Shown: positions 1 to 12,489 of the stretch, one piece after another | How the letters are laid out: every line of letters begins with the position of its first letter | Numbering within the stretch: the stretch's first letter is position 1 | Assembly: GCA_951217055.1 (NCBI GenBank) | Contig: OX578276.1 | Span: forward strand, 117,498,979 to 117,562,978 | Direction of reading: 5' to 3' | Origin: Gerris lacustris | Taxonomy: Eukaryota; Arthropoda; Insecta; Hemiptera; Gerridae | DNA: 64,000 nt | Notes under the pieces: generated by a model | The model's input: the letters and a program-made list of their open reading frames with translations, nothing else | Told to the model about the DNA's origin: nothing | Databases searched by the model: none | Translations under genes and position numbers: made by a program

Positions 1-11
1 TTTTATAAAAT

Positions 12-284
12 GAGTTGAGTGTTTCAAAGGAGAAGTTTGATAGTGAACTAAATAAACTGGGCAGTCAATTTGCAATCTGCAAACAAAGACAACTAAATAT
101 TGAAGACGTGTCACTAGAAGAAATTTCTCTGCGTGAAATGATTACTAGAGAATCAGTAACTGAAGGTCAAGGATATAGGCGATGTAATTAAAGGAAATTC
201 TCTGCAAATAATTGTACGTGCAAGAAAAGAAATGTAATGTGCACTTCTAAGTGCCACCAGGGTTCCTCTTTTAGTAATAAATAA
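12..284 (+). pseudogene. Cys-rich C-terminal tail of a transposon-derived integrase-type protein (KRAB-A2-like)
   Basis: Reading from base 12 gives about 60 sense codons, then a TAA inside the Cys-rich part, then a continuation in the same frame to a terminal stop near 284. The tail has a GQGYRRCN segment, then a CTC pair, a single Cys and a CTSKCH ending. This spacing matches the small Cys-rich tail of KRAB-A domain-containing protein 2-like and related integrase-derived (Ginger-type) proteins. The catalytic part would lie left of the window. The internal stop, and one missing Cys just after it, suggest a decayed copy rather than a working gene. The family name is recognised from the tail alone, so it is moderately secure at best. 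Confidence 0.5.
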
Positions 285-726
285 ATAACAATATGATTGT
301 GTTAAAGTTTATTTTAAATATTTTTTTATTACCACGATTTTATTAGCTCGCTGTTTGTTTGTTTAACCAGTACAACTCTTACAATCGATCTCTAAATTTT
401 ATTGTACAGTTATTATTACATACTATACAAAAATCTACATGTCTTCTATTTTTCCTATAAAATGTAAAATTGGTGCGCCTGACAGGTGTGACTGACATTA
501 ACAGTGAGCAGTGGTTATTGTTGTCATAACCTTCCTCTTGCTCAGTTGTTTTTCCGACTTTAACAGTTGAGTTTAGCAAATGTCGACATTAACTAACAAT
601 ACTGTGGTTAAAGACGGAAATTAACATTGAAACATCACAATTTCTGACTTTAACCAGAACCCTTCGTTAATGTCAACATTATCATGTTATTGTCGACATT
701 AACGTATTTCCATCTTTAACGGTGAC
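285..726. other. AT-rich spacer with repeated GTCGACATTAAC motif
   Basis: No gene is supported here. The 12-mer GTCGACATTAAC occurs at about 582 and again near 694, with a degenerate inverted form between them near 670, so this may be an eroded inverted-repeat element. A short open frame on the minus strand has no recognisable content. Confidence 0.3.
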
Positions 727-836
<110 letters not shown>

Positions 837-969
837 GATTTGTCCCGTATCGAATTGTAGTTAAAAAGTTACTAAAGAAAATATAATGCAGAAATGATCT
901 CCTCAACAAACCCTAACTATTTAGTTATATGTTGACCTCAGGTACCTCTCCAGCCAAAGCCTGTTTCAT

Positions 970-1243
970 CACAAAACATGGCTATGTAGACTTATTTCCA
1001 AGCTTTTTGTAAGCATTAGAATACTTCTCACTCTTCCAGTGCCAGTGGCAAGTTGTGAAGGTAGTTCTTTTTCAAATTAAAATTCATAAAGACATATTTA
1101 GATCAAGATCAACCATATTTCAAGAACAATTGAATGGAATAGCTTTGATAGCCATTGAAAATTGCATTCTCAATGAAGTAGATACGAATGCATTAATAAG
1201 GGATTATACCGTATTAAAAGACAAATTTCTCATTATAACATGA
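970..1243 (+). pseudogene. hAT transposase C-terminal dimerisation region, decayed
   Basis: Two frames together carry the conserved end of hAT-superfamily transposases (zinc finger MYM-type 1-like). The first reads RILLTLPVPVASCEGS around 1018-1065. The second, from 1055, reads QEQLNGIALIAIEN and runs to a stop at 1243. In intact relatives these blocks are contiguous (hAT C-terminal dimerisation domain), so a frameshift lies near 1065-1090, with a stop in the first frame. Upstream domains, including the catalytic DDE core, are not visible, so this is a 3' relic. The family motif is distinctive; the exact family is not determined. Confidence 0.75.
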
Positions 1244-3239
1244 TAGTACCTAATGTTAACATAATTCTCTCAGTATAAATTACAATGTAAATTTGCTTTT
1301 ATACAGCATACCTACGCTTGGATTTAAAAAATTTATAGAACCGGCCCTGCGTAGAGTATAATCATGTTGACGTAAAGCTTCTTCCTAACTCTTTTGGTAA
1401 ACTAATTTAAAGGTATTAGTGTGTATTAGTTTGTAGTCAGTCGGTTTCCGCGATGAGTCTGCTATTAATGGAAGGATTTAATGGAGGGACCTCCAACAAA
1501 TTAATCACCACAATAGAGAGGGAAAATAAGAAGGCATTAGCTAAGACTGTAAGAAGATTAGATTGTTTAAAGATCAGTATTAAAATAAACGAGGTTATAG
1601 TTTCAATCCCCAGTTTTACAAGAAAGGTATTAAAATAAGCAAGGCCATTTTATGATAAGAGATAGATGGAGTTTATTTTATAGTGGAACAAAAACTTACC
1701 AAGTGAAGGGAATCCTTATTTTAAACGAAAAAATCATAAACAGGCTGTATCAAAGTAGTGGGTTCTTTATTAAGAGAATTGAAATTGTTTTATTACAGTA
1801 TAATCTATACTTTTTAACAACCAATCTTTACTTTTTATTTCTACACTTGAACTTATTTACGTTAAATTATTTTATGGCTAACGGTACAGTTATTACAACC
1901 TAGAACTGTGTTTGTAGCGTTTAGGTAATTCCAGAGAAGACAGGCCTGAATCTTTAACAGATAAAGACAAATGTAAACTTGTGATTTTTATAAACTTTAA
2001 TCTACTTCCCTTTTGAAACATTAAATTATAAACGTTAATCAGACAGGTTTTCTAAACATTATTCTTAACGTATTTTCTAAAGTATTTTCTTAGTTGCACC
2101 AAGACTATTCAGGTGTAAAAATACCGTTTAAAAACAGCACAAAAGAGCCGCAATCATTCGGTTCCTCTGAATATAAGTCAAGTTTTCGTCTTAAAAGGGA
2201 CCTTGTTTGTCAAAAGGACAAGGAAAATTATGCGACCCTTGTTGATTTTAAGTATGAAGACGTCATATAAGGTTAGACAGATGGTCTTCGGGTTCCTAAC
2301 TATAAAAGGACGAATCTATAGAGTAAAGGACTGAAAGAAGCCCTAATAGTGGGAGAGATGTCCTTTCAAAGAGAAATCTGGTTCTTTGGAAACCCTTACT
2401 ATTATATCCCAAGTTTTTGAGTTTTTTCTTAAGGCCCTGTCTGCTGACCCAGGTGCGTGAGTGTACGTGGGGAGGGGTGTTTGTATACAAAGAAGTCGAG
2501 GTGACGGAGCGTGTAACCTTCCTCGAGGTAGAGCCTTCACTAATTGGTCCATGTTATTCTATACTTGGGGTCAGCCGTCTGTCTGTATTGGAACCGCCGA
2601 CCTATTTAGCCGTCTAACGCCTGGAAATGGAACCAGTCGGTTAGAAAATAGCTTTTTTGACATTTTTTGTGGACTAATTCAAGTTTTAGACATGATAAGA
2701 CCACACAGGGTTCTGTAGCACATGGGCATAGTTTAATCGTGAACATCCTCTAGTGAGTGTATTTAGTTACATAATACCATATTAATCTTCATCCTTGTAA
2801 AATTATGTATAAAAAGTATACATTCCATGTATGTAAAGCTTTCAACGGCACACGCTATTGAGGCGTTGGTTTACTAAAGTAAAACAATTTTTACATCTTT
2901 ATGAAAAGTGATCAACTGGGGCGGTCCTCCTCTAACGATATAAGAAGGTCTTTCAAGATCGATTATTAGAATTAAACTTATAATGGTAAAATGTATTCAA
3001 ATAATGTTTATATTCATTAGAGAAAGAATCTGACAACATTATCCAATATTTAAAAGAAAATAACTACACATGTTATGATTCCCAAATTATGCATGTACTG
3101 CCCCAACAAAGATAGTTACTTTTATGCAATATTAAAATAGGTAATTTATAAGGAAGATAATAGCAATATATATACATATATGATATAAAAAATGAAAAAT
3201 GTAAAAAGTAGTCTGTCAATATATGTGGTACACTTCCTC
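1244..3239. other. Intergenic DNA, nothing recognised
   Basis: Short open frames occur on both strands, including overlapping ones between 2296 and 2718, but none shows a domain, motif or codon signal that I can support. The 2400-2700 part is slightly richer in G+C than its surroundings. Confidence 0.4.
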
Positions 3240-3700
3240 GCGTTCTATTATTGGTCGAATTGTCACATAAGATTAGGAAATCTGTGACCCCACTCCCGTG
3301 GGGTCACACTTATTTCATTCAATATTAAAATTGTGTAGACGTTTGAAATTAATATGGGACCATCGGTACCTACTTTTGAAAAGCCATCAAAATTTGATGA
3401 GTATTTTTAAATATATAGTTGTAAAAAAAAAAAAAAATTGCGGAATGAATAACTAGGCACAGAAAGTTGAAATTAATATGGTATCAACAATGGGCTAACA
3501 TACCATCTAAATTTCATTAAAGTCGGACAAGTATTTTTTAAGATATGTTAGATCGCACAAATATTGAAGGACAGACGGACAGACAGACACAACACCAAAA
3601 AATGCTCCCTGATGTGTGAAATGGATTTGTGTCCAGGAATTTTTGAAATCGAAGACAAAAAATTTCGTTCTTCAGAACGTTCATAATACATTTCTTTCAG
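3240..3700 (+). repeat. Dispersed repeat family C, copy 1
   Basis: Shares an ordered set of blocks with 28000-28330: a 'GGTTGAAATTAATATGGG'-type start, a block about aligning query bases before a GACAGACGGACAGACAGAC run, then an 'AAATTTCGTTCTTCAGAACG' end. A scrap of the same family lies at 10140-10190. It is non-coding and SINE-like in size. The oligo GACA/GACG tract is a common hallmark of such insect repeats. The exact termini are uncertain. Confidence 0.6.
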
Positions 3701-4761
3701 TAATATCTGAAGCAAAAATAATCAAAGATTGATAACCAAGGCTTAGTTCTCTTAAAATACATCACGATATTTTAATCTAAATCACTAAAACATTATGAGA
3801 GCGCGAAACACGAATACTTTAGTTCAGCTCGAAATTCTACGTCACTTTAAAACCTTAATAATAAAATATATCTTATAATAAAATAGATTTAAAAGGCGTT
3901 TACTTTAGTGTAAAGTGAACATCCCGAGGCATCTCTCTTCAGGATAAAATAAAGGATCGCTAGGATTGTTGATTTAATTAATTAAAGAAAAGCTAAGGAT
4001 TAGGCAAATAAGGCGGCCTCCTGAGAATAATTTATGAAAAATTATTAATTTTCATTAGTGTTAAGTTGGTATTAGGCAGGGTTGTTAGGGGTCTCCTAAT
4101 ACTGCTTGTTATCCTGGGCCATAGTCAGGTCTTAGAGCTCCCCTCTCTCTTAGCGTAGCAGACAGTAAACCCTTGAAAAATTATTAATTATATCATTTTA
4201 AAAAGTGAACATTCATAGTAATTAATTATATTTAATAACTTAAGACTTTACGATAAAAAGAAGTAACATTTTTACATGAACCAAATTGGAGTCACATTAT
4301 TACAAATATTTTAATTAACGATTCATAATTGAGATAAGCCTCATCTGGAATTCTATGTTTTTTTAAGACAAATACATAATCATTCAAGAAACAGCTGATA
4401 GTAAGGGTGTTAACATTCAATCTTTTATCAAAGATTTTATAACCAGTATTTAAATCTTTTTGTAGAACAAGCTTTTTGTAACTCAACGATAACGTAAGAT
4501 AAAATTATTGAAGACTCACTAATAATGGTAAGCTATTATTAGAATTTTTTATAGTAATGTTATAGAAGCTTCAATTCAGAAACAAGTTCAAATTATGATC
4601 TTACAACTTCTTTTTGAAGTTGAAATCAGTCCAGCTAATTTTTCCAAGATGCGGAAGAGATTAAATCTTTATTAAATAAACAGGCCAAGTGTGTGCTAGT
4701 CAGCACACAGCGAGGGCCCGTAGGCCACACTATATAGTATTTAACTGAAAAGTGTATAAAC
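3701..4761. other. AT-rich intergenic DNA, nothing recognised
   Basis: No coding, structural-RNA or repeat signal that I can support. The short minus-strand frame at 4292-4486 has no recognisable motif. Confidence 0.4.
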
Positions 4762-5408
4762 AGTGTTTTTTTTTTTAAAATGCTAAAAAGCTTACTTTGA
4801 ACCATTCTAAGGGTCTGATTTTCTCAAAACACACTCTGATAAAGTATTTTTTTGCCACAGAACCGGACTACAACCATATAAATACATCGAAAAGACCATA
4901 ATTATAAAAAAAAACTTATTTTGTCAATAAAAAATAAAATAATATTTTTTTCGAAATTTCCAAAAAGTGGTATCTTTACTTTTGGTCGAAGAATGTTCAG
5001 GAATTTTTTCAGATTTTTTGCACTTCACATAAGCGAGATAGAGGGGGGGGGGGGGACACGTTTCAAACCCGCTTCAAACTGGCCTACGCTCGCCCTATCA
5101 AAGTTATAACCAAAGAATTATATATTTTTGTAATCAGCTCAACGTACCCTTTCATATGATACCCCTCACGGTGTAGAAAACAAAATAAAAAAATGTTAAC
5201 CCTTAAGTTTTTTTACCCTAATTTTTTTGAAAAATATTTTTTTAAGTCGCTATATTTTTAAAATATGTGGGCAGGTACAAGACACATACATGCCAAATTG
5301 CAAAGTGATCGGACGAAAGGTGTAGCCGTGAGAGCACGCGAGAGGACGGACGGACAGACACACGCAGGAAAATATAAGGGTCCTTGGTTTTGTCTACGGA
5401 CCCTAAAA
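4762..5408 (+). repeat. Dispersed repeat family A, copy 1
   Basis: About 650 bp, colinear with the outer parts of 35471-37445. Shared blocks include 'AAAATGCTAAAAAG' at the start, 'TTTACTTTTGGTCGAAGAAT' in the middle, 'GGACGAAAGGTGTAGCCGTG' near the end, and the closing 'GGGTCCTTGGTTTTG' block followed by 'GGACCCTAAAAA'. It is non-coding. A 13-G run at 5043-5055 replaces a mixed G/T stretch in the other copy. It is uninterrupted here, so it serves as the reference for insertions in copy 2. Confidence 0.8.
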
Positions 5409-5412
5409 ATTA

Positions 5413-6571
5413 CGTGGTAAAATGTGATGTCTTAACATACATGTAATAAATTTATGTTATCGTTAAAAGAGCTGCATGAAAGAGAGTGCCTGGATAAAAT
5501 ACTTTGATACTTATGGCAAACCGTGTTTATTGACATTTTATTAACAATATGTATAAATTCATGTTACTATTTTTCACGTAGACTCCGGTTACTTTTTGGG
5601 ATATGATATATGTCGAATAATTACTAATATATCTTTAAAGAATCCTGTACTTAACATGTACAACATTTTCTGAAGAAAAATTATCTTCTCAAACATCGCA
5701 TTAAATTCTAATTTCAATACATTACTATCAACATTTACTTAAGAGATGTTATACGAGATGATGCAGACTGACCTGCCACGAAAGTCAGTGCAACAATGGC
5801 GCCAATCCATGCACAGTGGCATGGATTTTCCGAACGGCCCTCGTATAATCAGAAAATAAATGCGATTTTTCAATGTCACCAATAGTATTTTACAGAGTAT
5901 TCAAAAAAAGTTGAATTATTTAAAAAACGATCTGACGAATTTGAACCCAACTTTGTCATAATATTCATAGGGCTACTGAATTTAAATCTCGTTATGTCTT
6001 ATATAATTACGATCCCTTAGGCCCGTGGTAAAGGGGTTAATTTTGTAATTAGAAAAATAATTCAAATTAAGTTAATTAATTTACATAAGTTATTATATCC
6101 ATTTATAGACCAACAAATATTTATTTATATTGGAATAAATGTGGTTGCCTTAGCTTAGCAACAACAGATTATTTCGAGGTGCATCGCCGGGATGGATAAT
6201 GATTATATAAATGATATGACTCTTGATAATTGTTTATATTTTAGTTTCGATTTTAGCGAATACAAATTTATTTTTATCCATTTTTTATGCTAAATAAGTT
6301 TCTTTAGCAAATGTTTAGTACAGGATTTTTTTTTGAAATCCAAGACATATTAGTAATTATTCGACATATAGCATACCCCACAAAGTAACCTGAGTCTGCA
6401 TTAAAAATAATGACATGAAAGAATAATTTATACACATTTTAATTAAAATGTCAATATACACGGTTTTCCATAAGTATTAAAGTATTTTATCCAGGTACTC
6501 TCTTTCGTGTAGCTCTTTTAACAATAATATTAATTTATTATAGGTATATTAAGAAATCACATTTTACCACG
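5413..6571. mobile_element. Non-autonomous DNA element with ~250-bp terminal inverted repeats
   Basis: The left end (5413 to about 5660) reappears inverted at about 6310-6571. Both begin CGTGGTAAAATGTGAT and continue through matching blocks such as a 'TATCCAGG' region and a 'CTGTACTTAACAT'-like inner end. The element is flanked on both sides by TA (5411-5412 and 6572-6573), which fits the TA target duplication of Tc1/mariner-type elements. The ~650-bp centre has no open frame that I recognise. A diverged scrap of the inner TIR region lies near 7896-7985, so the family has more than one copy. Superfamily assignment is inference. Confidence 0.8.
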
Positions 6572-6589
6572 TAATTTAATAAAGATTTA

Positions 6590-6675
6590 ATCTCTAACCT
6601 CAGAAACTGAAATTTTCCTCGGAAAACGACGTATATAGGTAAATTTGTATTTAATTGAACTACATTTGAGAGAAG
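6590..6675 (+). repeat. Diverged fragment of repeat family B
   Basis: The stretch resembles the family B blocks at 30440-30515 and 48160-48230 (a block ending in 'GGAAAACG', a 'TATAT' centre and a 'CTACATTT' end), with several substitutions. Confidence 0.5.
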
Positions 6676-8479
6676 ATTGTACATTGAGCCCCGATGGAGC
6701 AAGATTTATTAATAGTTTTTGGTGGCAGTGACCCCAAATTTAATTCTAAGATATTTTTTTGGTTACGACGACAGACATTTAAAAAAAAAAAAACATTTCT
6801 TTGGACTTCAAACTTGGAAATTCAATTTTTTGTGTCATCAATGTACTTTCTTTTTATAAAATACATACTACGTATGTATTTGGAAAAGTAAAAAATACAT
6901 AACCATGTGGCTTATCTTTTTAGTGGAGATAGTGATCCAACTGAAATATTTTTATTGGCCATTACACTGTAATCCTTGTAAATTCCCATATAAACTAACT
7001 CTTATCTATTTACTTTATTCCCTCTATTTAGCTGAAGAAATTTTACATTTTCCTCGTAGATAAAATTTAATACATCATCATGTATTAAATATATACGGGG
7101 AAAAGGGAGATTATTATAATTCTAGATTTATTTACTGAATATTGAATAAAATAATTATTTTTATTTTCTTACTATTTCCAGGAAATTTTGGTTAACATTT
7201 TCTCTATCGAAAAATGTTTGATAAAAACTAATAATGGCACCTTCAATAAGAAGAAGAGGTTGAATAAAAAAAAAATGCTACAATAATATTGAATTCCTCA
7301 GTTCAATACTAGTTATAACTATAAAGTTTTTAGAACTTTTTAGAAGTCGAAATTGTTTAGTTTCAAGGGATGCTTACCTCATCAAAGAACTTTTTATGAC
7401 TTTTGGTTTTCTTTAGTTCGCTTTTTGACTAAATGGTCAAAAGGATCCTAAACTATTGACAAAAGTTAAGTTTTATAAAGGTACGTGAATGATTCTATCT
7501 ATCCAATTTGACTCTGGCTTTTTATGAAAGGACCAGAGAAGCAGTATAAATGTCAACCTTCTTCACTCTTCTTTGCCGGTCCATTCATAGCGGAATTTCC
7601 GACGGCGATTCCATAAAGGATTTATCCATGAATGGAGTAAAAAGGTTGGCAGGTAGTAAAGAGGTGAGGGATTCATTGTCCATTCATGGTTTTAAACCGT
7701 CATTGAACATGAATGAAATGGAGTAGGGTAGAAAAGTGGAAGGTGAGGTTCATCAAAATACTCACAATACATCCACACACACATGTGTATATTTCTCTTA
7801 TGCTAACACACGTTTACCTGTACTCACACATCGTTAAAACTCATTCATATAGTAGTGAATGAACTTGGGAGGTCTATGCATGGTTTCTTTTAAGTCGCTA
7901 TTTTTCACGCCGACTTAACGTTACTTTGTGGAATATGTCGTGTCGAACAAATACTAATTTATCTTGACAAAATGCCTGTATGTGCCTGTATGCCTGTGTG
8001 TGTTAGACTTCATTCATAAAATTTTCTAAAGGAGCTCATTCCACAAGTATTTAGAGTTAATGGTTCCTTTTAAGTTCGAATTAGATAATTTAAGGCAGTG
8101 AAAGCATAACATTCAAAGGAGAGAACCCCTAACGAGTAAAAAGATAAATTCTTGTTGCAAATAACTGCTAAACGCACTTTATAAACTGTTATTATAAACC
8201 TATAAAACACATCACTTGTTTGTTGTTCTTCTCAAAAGCTGCGTTTTTTAAATAATTAACCAGTCAATAAAATATTTTCTAAAATTAGAATATACATATT
8301 TTATAACTTTAGTCTATTAAAACTAAGTTTATTAAATCTTTATTTAATAAACAGCACAGAAATCCGTTTCAGGCATCAGGGAACTTTTTTGCCTGTCATA
8401 TTATTTTCAATATTTATGGATGTTGTAGCCTACAGATGTCACATAAAGCATTCCGTTAGTCCGTAACCTCACATACATA
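6676..8479. other. Intergenic DNA with one TIR-element scrap
   Basis: No gene is supported. Bases 7896-7985 resemble the inner part of the inverted repeats of the 5413-6571 element, including a 'TATTTTTCACG' block and a 'TTACTTTGTGG' block. Bases 7560-7740 contain several partly inverted CCATTCATG-like segments, possibly an eroded fold-back. Confidence 0.4.
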
Positions 8480-9690
8480 TATAATGCTGTCCTCAGAACC
8501 CCACATTTCTCAATCTTATGGAAGTTCGCCAAAATAATCATGATTCCCAAACCCCAAGAACCAACTCATTCACCTTCTTTCTACAGTCCTATTAGTATCC
8601 TCCCCATACTAGGGAAAAATTCTTTAAAATCTTCTGCTACCCCGCATAAAACCTGTAATAAAACCCTTTAAAATTATCCAGATCACCTTCTTGGCTCCCA
8701 CTCCATTCATTCCACTGTCCAACAGTGTCACAGAGTTGTCGATGTAATTTCCTCTGCTCTTAAGCAAAAAAAAAAAGTATTGTTCGTCAGTCTTCTTAGA
8801 CGAAGCCCAGGCATTTGAATGAGTATGGCATGTCGGATTACTTTGGAAGCTTTAGAGTATCCTGCCTTTCAGCTATTACATCATCCAAAAACCCTTCTTG
8901 GAAAACCATTTCACCCAAGTCTCCTACAACTCCTCGACTTCTTCCATCTTTCTTATAAAAGCAGGGGTGCCCCAAGATAGCATTTTAGGTCCTATCCTCT
9001 ATTCCATCTATACTTCCGACGTTCCCCAAGTTCCAACCATGTCGAACAGCACTCCTGAAATCTTGGTTCAAAAAATGGCGGATACTCAAGGTAAATGAAA
9101 CAAAAAGCTCTCACGTGACCTTTGCTCTAATGCTCGGTATGAGTGAACCAGTCCTTATCCTTAATCAATAATCTTAATCAAATCCTTATTCCTTTTTCCA
9201 GTTCCGTTCGCTACCTGGGGCTATACTCAGATCGTCGTTAGTATGGGCACATCACACCAAACATTAACGTCAAGCATGGAATACATGCTATTAACTTTTA
9301 CACAGACCCTTACACAACACATTTAAACTAAACATGTGCAAAAGAAAGTACTCATCTACAACACCATAATAAAACCTACATGGACATATGGCATAGAACT
9401 CTAAGGTTGCACCAATCCTTCCAATTCCTATTGCATCCCATCTCTCCAATCCAATATCCTAATAAAAAAAGCAGACACCCCTTTCTATGTTTCAAATGTC
9501 GTCTTTCATAATGACCTTAAAGTACCCTTTACCGATACAAATCGACGTCCAATCAATCCTTCCATGACTTTTTTTCTTACCATTCCAATCCACTACTCCA
9601 CAATTTTTTTCGCAGTCCATTTCTGATAATCCTCCTAGACGCCTGAAGAAGCTGTGTCTACGTGACCTCTTAGTTAACTAAATTATATTT
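8480..9690 (+). pseudogene. Jockey-type LINE reverse transcriptase, heavily decayed
   Basis: Translated pieces in several frames follow Jockey-clade reverse transcriptase order: an MIPKPQEP block near 8540, YSPISILPILGK near 8585, a CHRVVD-like block near 8730, FLDEAQAF near 8800, and FLIKAGVPQDSILGPILYSI (RT motif 4/B region) at 8950-9020. Downstream, a SSVRYLGLY-like block near 9205 and a final RRLKKLCLRDLL near 9640 match the C-terminal part of this family. Internal stops and frameshifts are numerous, so it encodes nothing. The endonuclease and ORF1 are not visible, which fits the usual 5' truncation. Confidence 0.8.
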
Positions 9691-12444
9691 ATTTTAATTT
9701 TATTAATTAAATTTATTTACTGTTTCTTTATATTGCACATAAAATACGTTCTGTCTCAATTTAGTAAGTGCTATCACTGGATAGTTCCTTGCATCACATC
9801 GTCTCAAGTCACATATTCACACATTCACACGCCTTTAGCAATAATGTTTTGCAGTTGCAGTAACTAACTAAAAAGAAAAAAAAACAGTTCAAATCTAATT
9901 GGTTCTGGAGAAATTTTTCATTCCGCATATTAATGGTCACCATCTTGAATGAATATGGTGGATCGTAAAAATGTTTCTTAGTGTGCACGAAGTGGGTAAG
10001 AGAAACCTTCATGTAAAATTTCATATCAGTGATTTCAGAATACCTGTGCAGGTTTGACATGACCTAATAGCACACATGCTCCGGTTTACCTGTACAGGTC
10101 CACCTGTCAGGTATACCTCAACGTGTACAGCCGGCTTTAGCAAACTTTAAAGAGCGCAGACGGTTGAAATTAATGTGGGACCATCTGCGAAGCAAAATAG
10201 GGGAATGCAATTAAATAAATTAGACAATAATAGGTTGTAAAAGTATAAAATAAATAAAGTACGTGATAGGATGCGAGAAAACTATGTGCCTTAGTAACGC
10301 CTTTGCCTATATATTAAAAACTACCAGTTGATTTCGATTAAATTTGACTTACAATTGAAATATATCTATTACACTATATTTATACGCATGTGACAATTAG
10401 ATACCAGGGTCAAAAAGACACTTATTATTTATTAATAAATGAAACAATATATTTTCTACCGACCTGATCAGAGCTACTCAGTGTTCAAACTTCGTACGAC
10501 TGTCATTTCTCTTTGTTACGAGCCTATGTGATACGATTGAGTTGGGTAAGTTATTGTGAAAGGGCCCGTGTTCCAATATTTACAGAGTGATCAAAGTTTT
10601 CGGGGGAGTGCTAGCCCGGTGGTTCGCTTGGTTGCATCTCTCCCTTGCCTGCAGAGAGTTATCTAATAAAACGAGTGCCATGCTTATCACGTAGGTCTCC
10701 GAGGAGGGGACGTCTTGATGGAAGGGAGATCTCGCAGGAGATTTCCTTCCAAGATATTAGACGTGTGTATCAAGACCCATCTTATGTGCACTGCTAGCAA
10801 GTTAAGTCACGGACTGGAAAGTTACGATGAGTTTTTATAAAGATGAAGACAAATAGAACCGGGACTTTATGAATTGTCTCGTTTTATTTGGCCAGATGTT
10901 TCAACTCTCCTTAGTTGGAAGTCATGCCTTAGTTGCAAATCGTGCTCTTTTTTCATTTATCTTCCTTACCTTTGAGTAAAAAAAAGTATATATAAACAAG
11001 GAATTTCTTGAAAGAGGTTGAAATTTATTTGAAATTCTTTTTATATTCAAAAGTCGCTACCATAAATTAAATCTAACATTTAACTCTCAATAGCTAACAT
11101 AAAATCCGTTTGAGATGTCCTCTTTTAAACACATCGAACTTGTTAATATGTTCTCAAATGAGCAACTCGGTCATCGCGGTCCACATTGAGACCTATATTT
11201 GTTATATTGATCTTTCTAAAAGGAAAATAACTCTAAACGGGCAGGGTCGAGTTCGGTAGTCCCGACTTGCCTGTAATTAAACCGCAAACAAACGCCCGGG
11301 CAAAAGCAGTGTTGCTTTTACACTGGGTTAAAACTAAACATGGCGGACGATTTTCGGTCGTTTCTCCATTATTCAAAGCGTTAAAGTTGGCATCCCTAGT
11401 GTCCCAGCCGTTTACCACTAGGGTTTTCCACCTTCCACTCCGCCACTGCTAACTTTCATCGCGTTCAAACGTTGCTTTTCACTAAGGATAGGTGAAAACT
11501 AACTCAGTTATGTAAACACATTTGGTCGTGGAGGGCTGCCGTCCCTCTCCCTTTGGGAACACGCTTCCTCTTATTTACATAAAACTCCTGCTGTGACCCT
11601 TTTAAAGTAATTAGACTCTGCTTTTACCTCCATACCTATATGAGACAGTAGACTGTACGAGACTGCCACAGAGCGTGAGAATAATTTCACTTATATATCA
11701 AATTAAATCATTTAAGCATTCCCTTAATTACAAATTTTTGTTTGATTATAACTAGTTTAAACCATTAGTTTTGTCAGTTTAGAACTTCAAGAGAAGAGAG
11801 ACTTTTAGGGAAAGATAATATTTAGAATTTTGAGTAAGAAGCCCCGCTCCCAGAGCCAGTACCTTTTTTATCCATACACTCTGTATTATCTATCTACTAA
11901 TTCAGCAAGACAGGAGTGTATTCCATGAAAAAGCCGCTTTAAGAGCCCTTTACCTTTCGAATGCGTACACTGTAAAAAAACCTGTCTACTAATATAAATA
12001 ACAAAATTATAGCCTAAAACATTTATATGCTAATTAGTATAATCACATAGAAAGGCATTAGAGCAATTTATTATAATTAGGTATTATACTGTGTAATATA
12101 ATGTTATACTGATTTTTTTTTTTTTTTTATGATTATTAAAATATATAATATGTTCACATTGATGATATATATTATGTATGTGCAAAGTAGCCTATTCCCA
12201 GTCCGTGAATTGCCCGACGTTATGTTGGACGGGTTTATCTTTTGTATTTTATAATTAAAGTAAATACATGTTACAGCCTATATAAAAAAAATGTCAATCT
12301 TGGTTCCGTCTTTTAAGCATTTCTCTGATCTATCTTAAAGGCTCAGTCAAACAGGAATCGCACTGTCCGCGTCAAGGCGCTGGTCCGCCGTGAACTTTGT
12401 ACTTTGAAATATTGTCATCCTGGTTAAGCTTTATTTTCCCCAGA
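9691..12444. other. Intergenic DNA; CpG-richer patch at 11230-11460
   Basis: No gene is supported. 10140-10190 is a scrap of repeat family C. 11230-11460 is visibly richer in G+C and CpG than its surroundings and is open on both strands, which usually reflects composition. It could be part of a repeat or an old promoter, but I see no transcription signal that decides this. Confidence 0.35.
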
Positions 12445-12489
12445 CTTAGAATGTGCCCCCTCCAGACCTAGCCACTGGATACGCCACTG
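12445..12489 (-). repeat. Solitary hAT-like transposon end
   Basis: The plus strand ends TAGCCACTGGATACGCCACTG at 12469-12489. Its reverse complement starts CAGTGGCGTATCCAGTGG, the typical CAGNGGCG start of hAT inverted repeats. No partner end is visible upstream, so this is an end fragment or a broken element. Confidence 0.4.

Noticed and set aside
2417..2718. Possible small genes in overlapping frames
   Set aside because: Frames overlap on both strands with no recognisable product or signal.
11233..11452. Overlapping open frames on both strands
   Set aside because: Both-strand openness follows from higher G+C; no motif in either frame.
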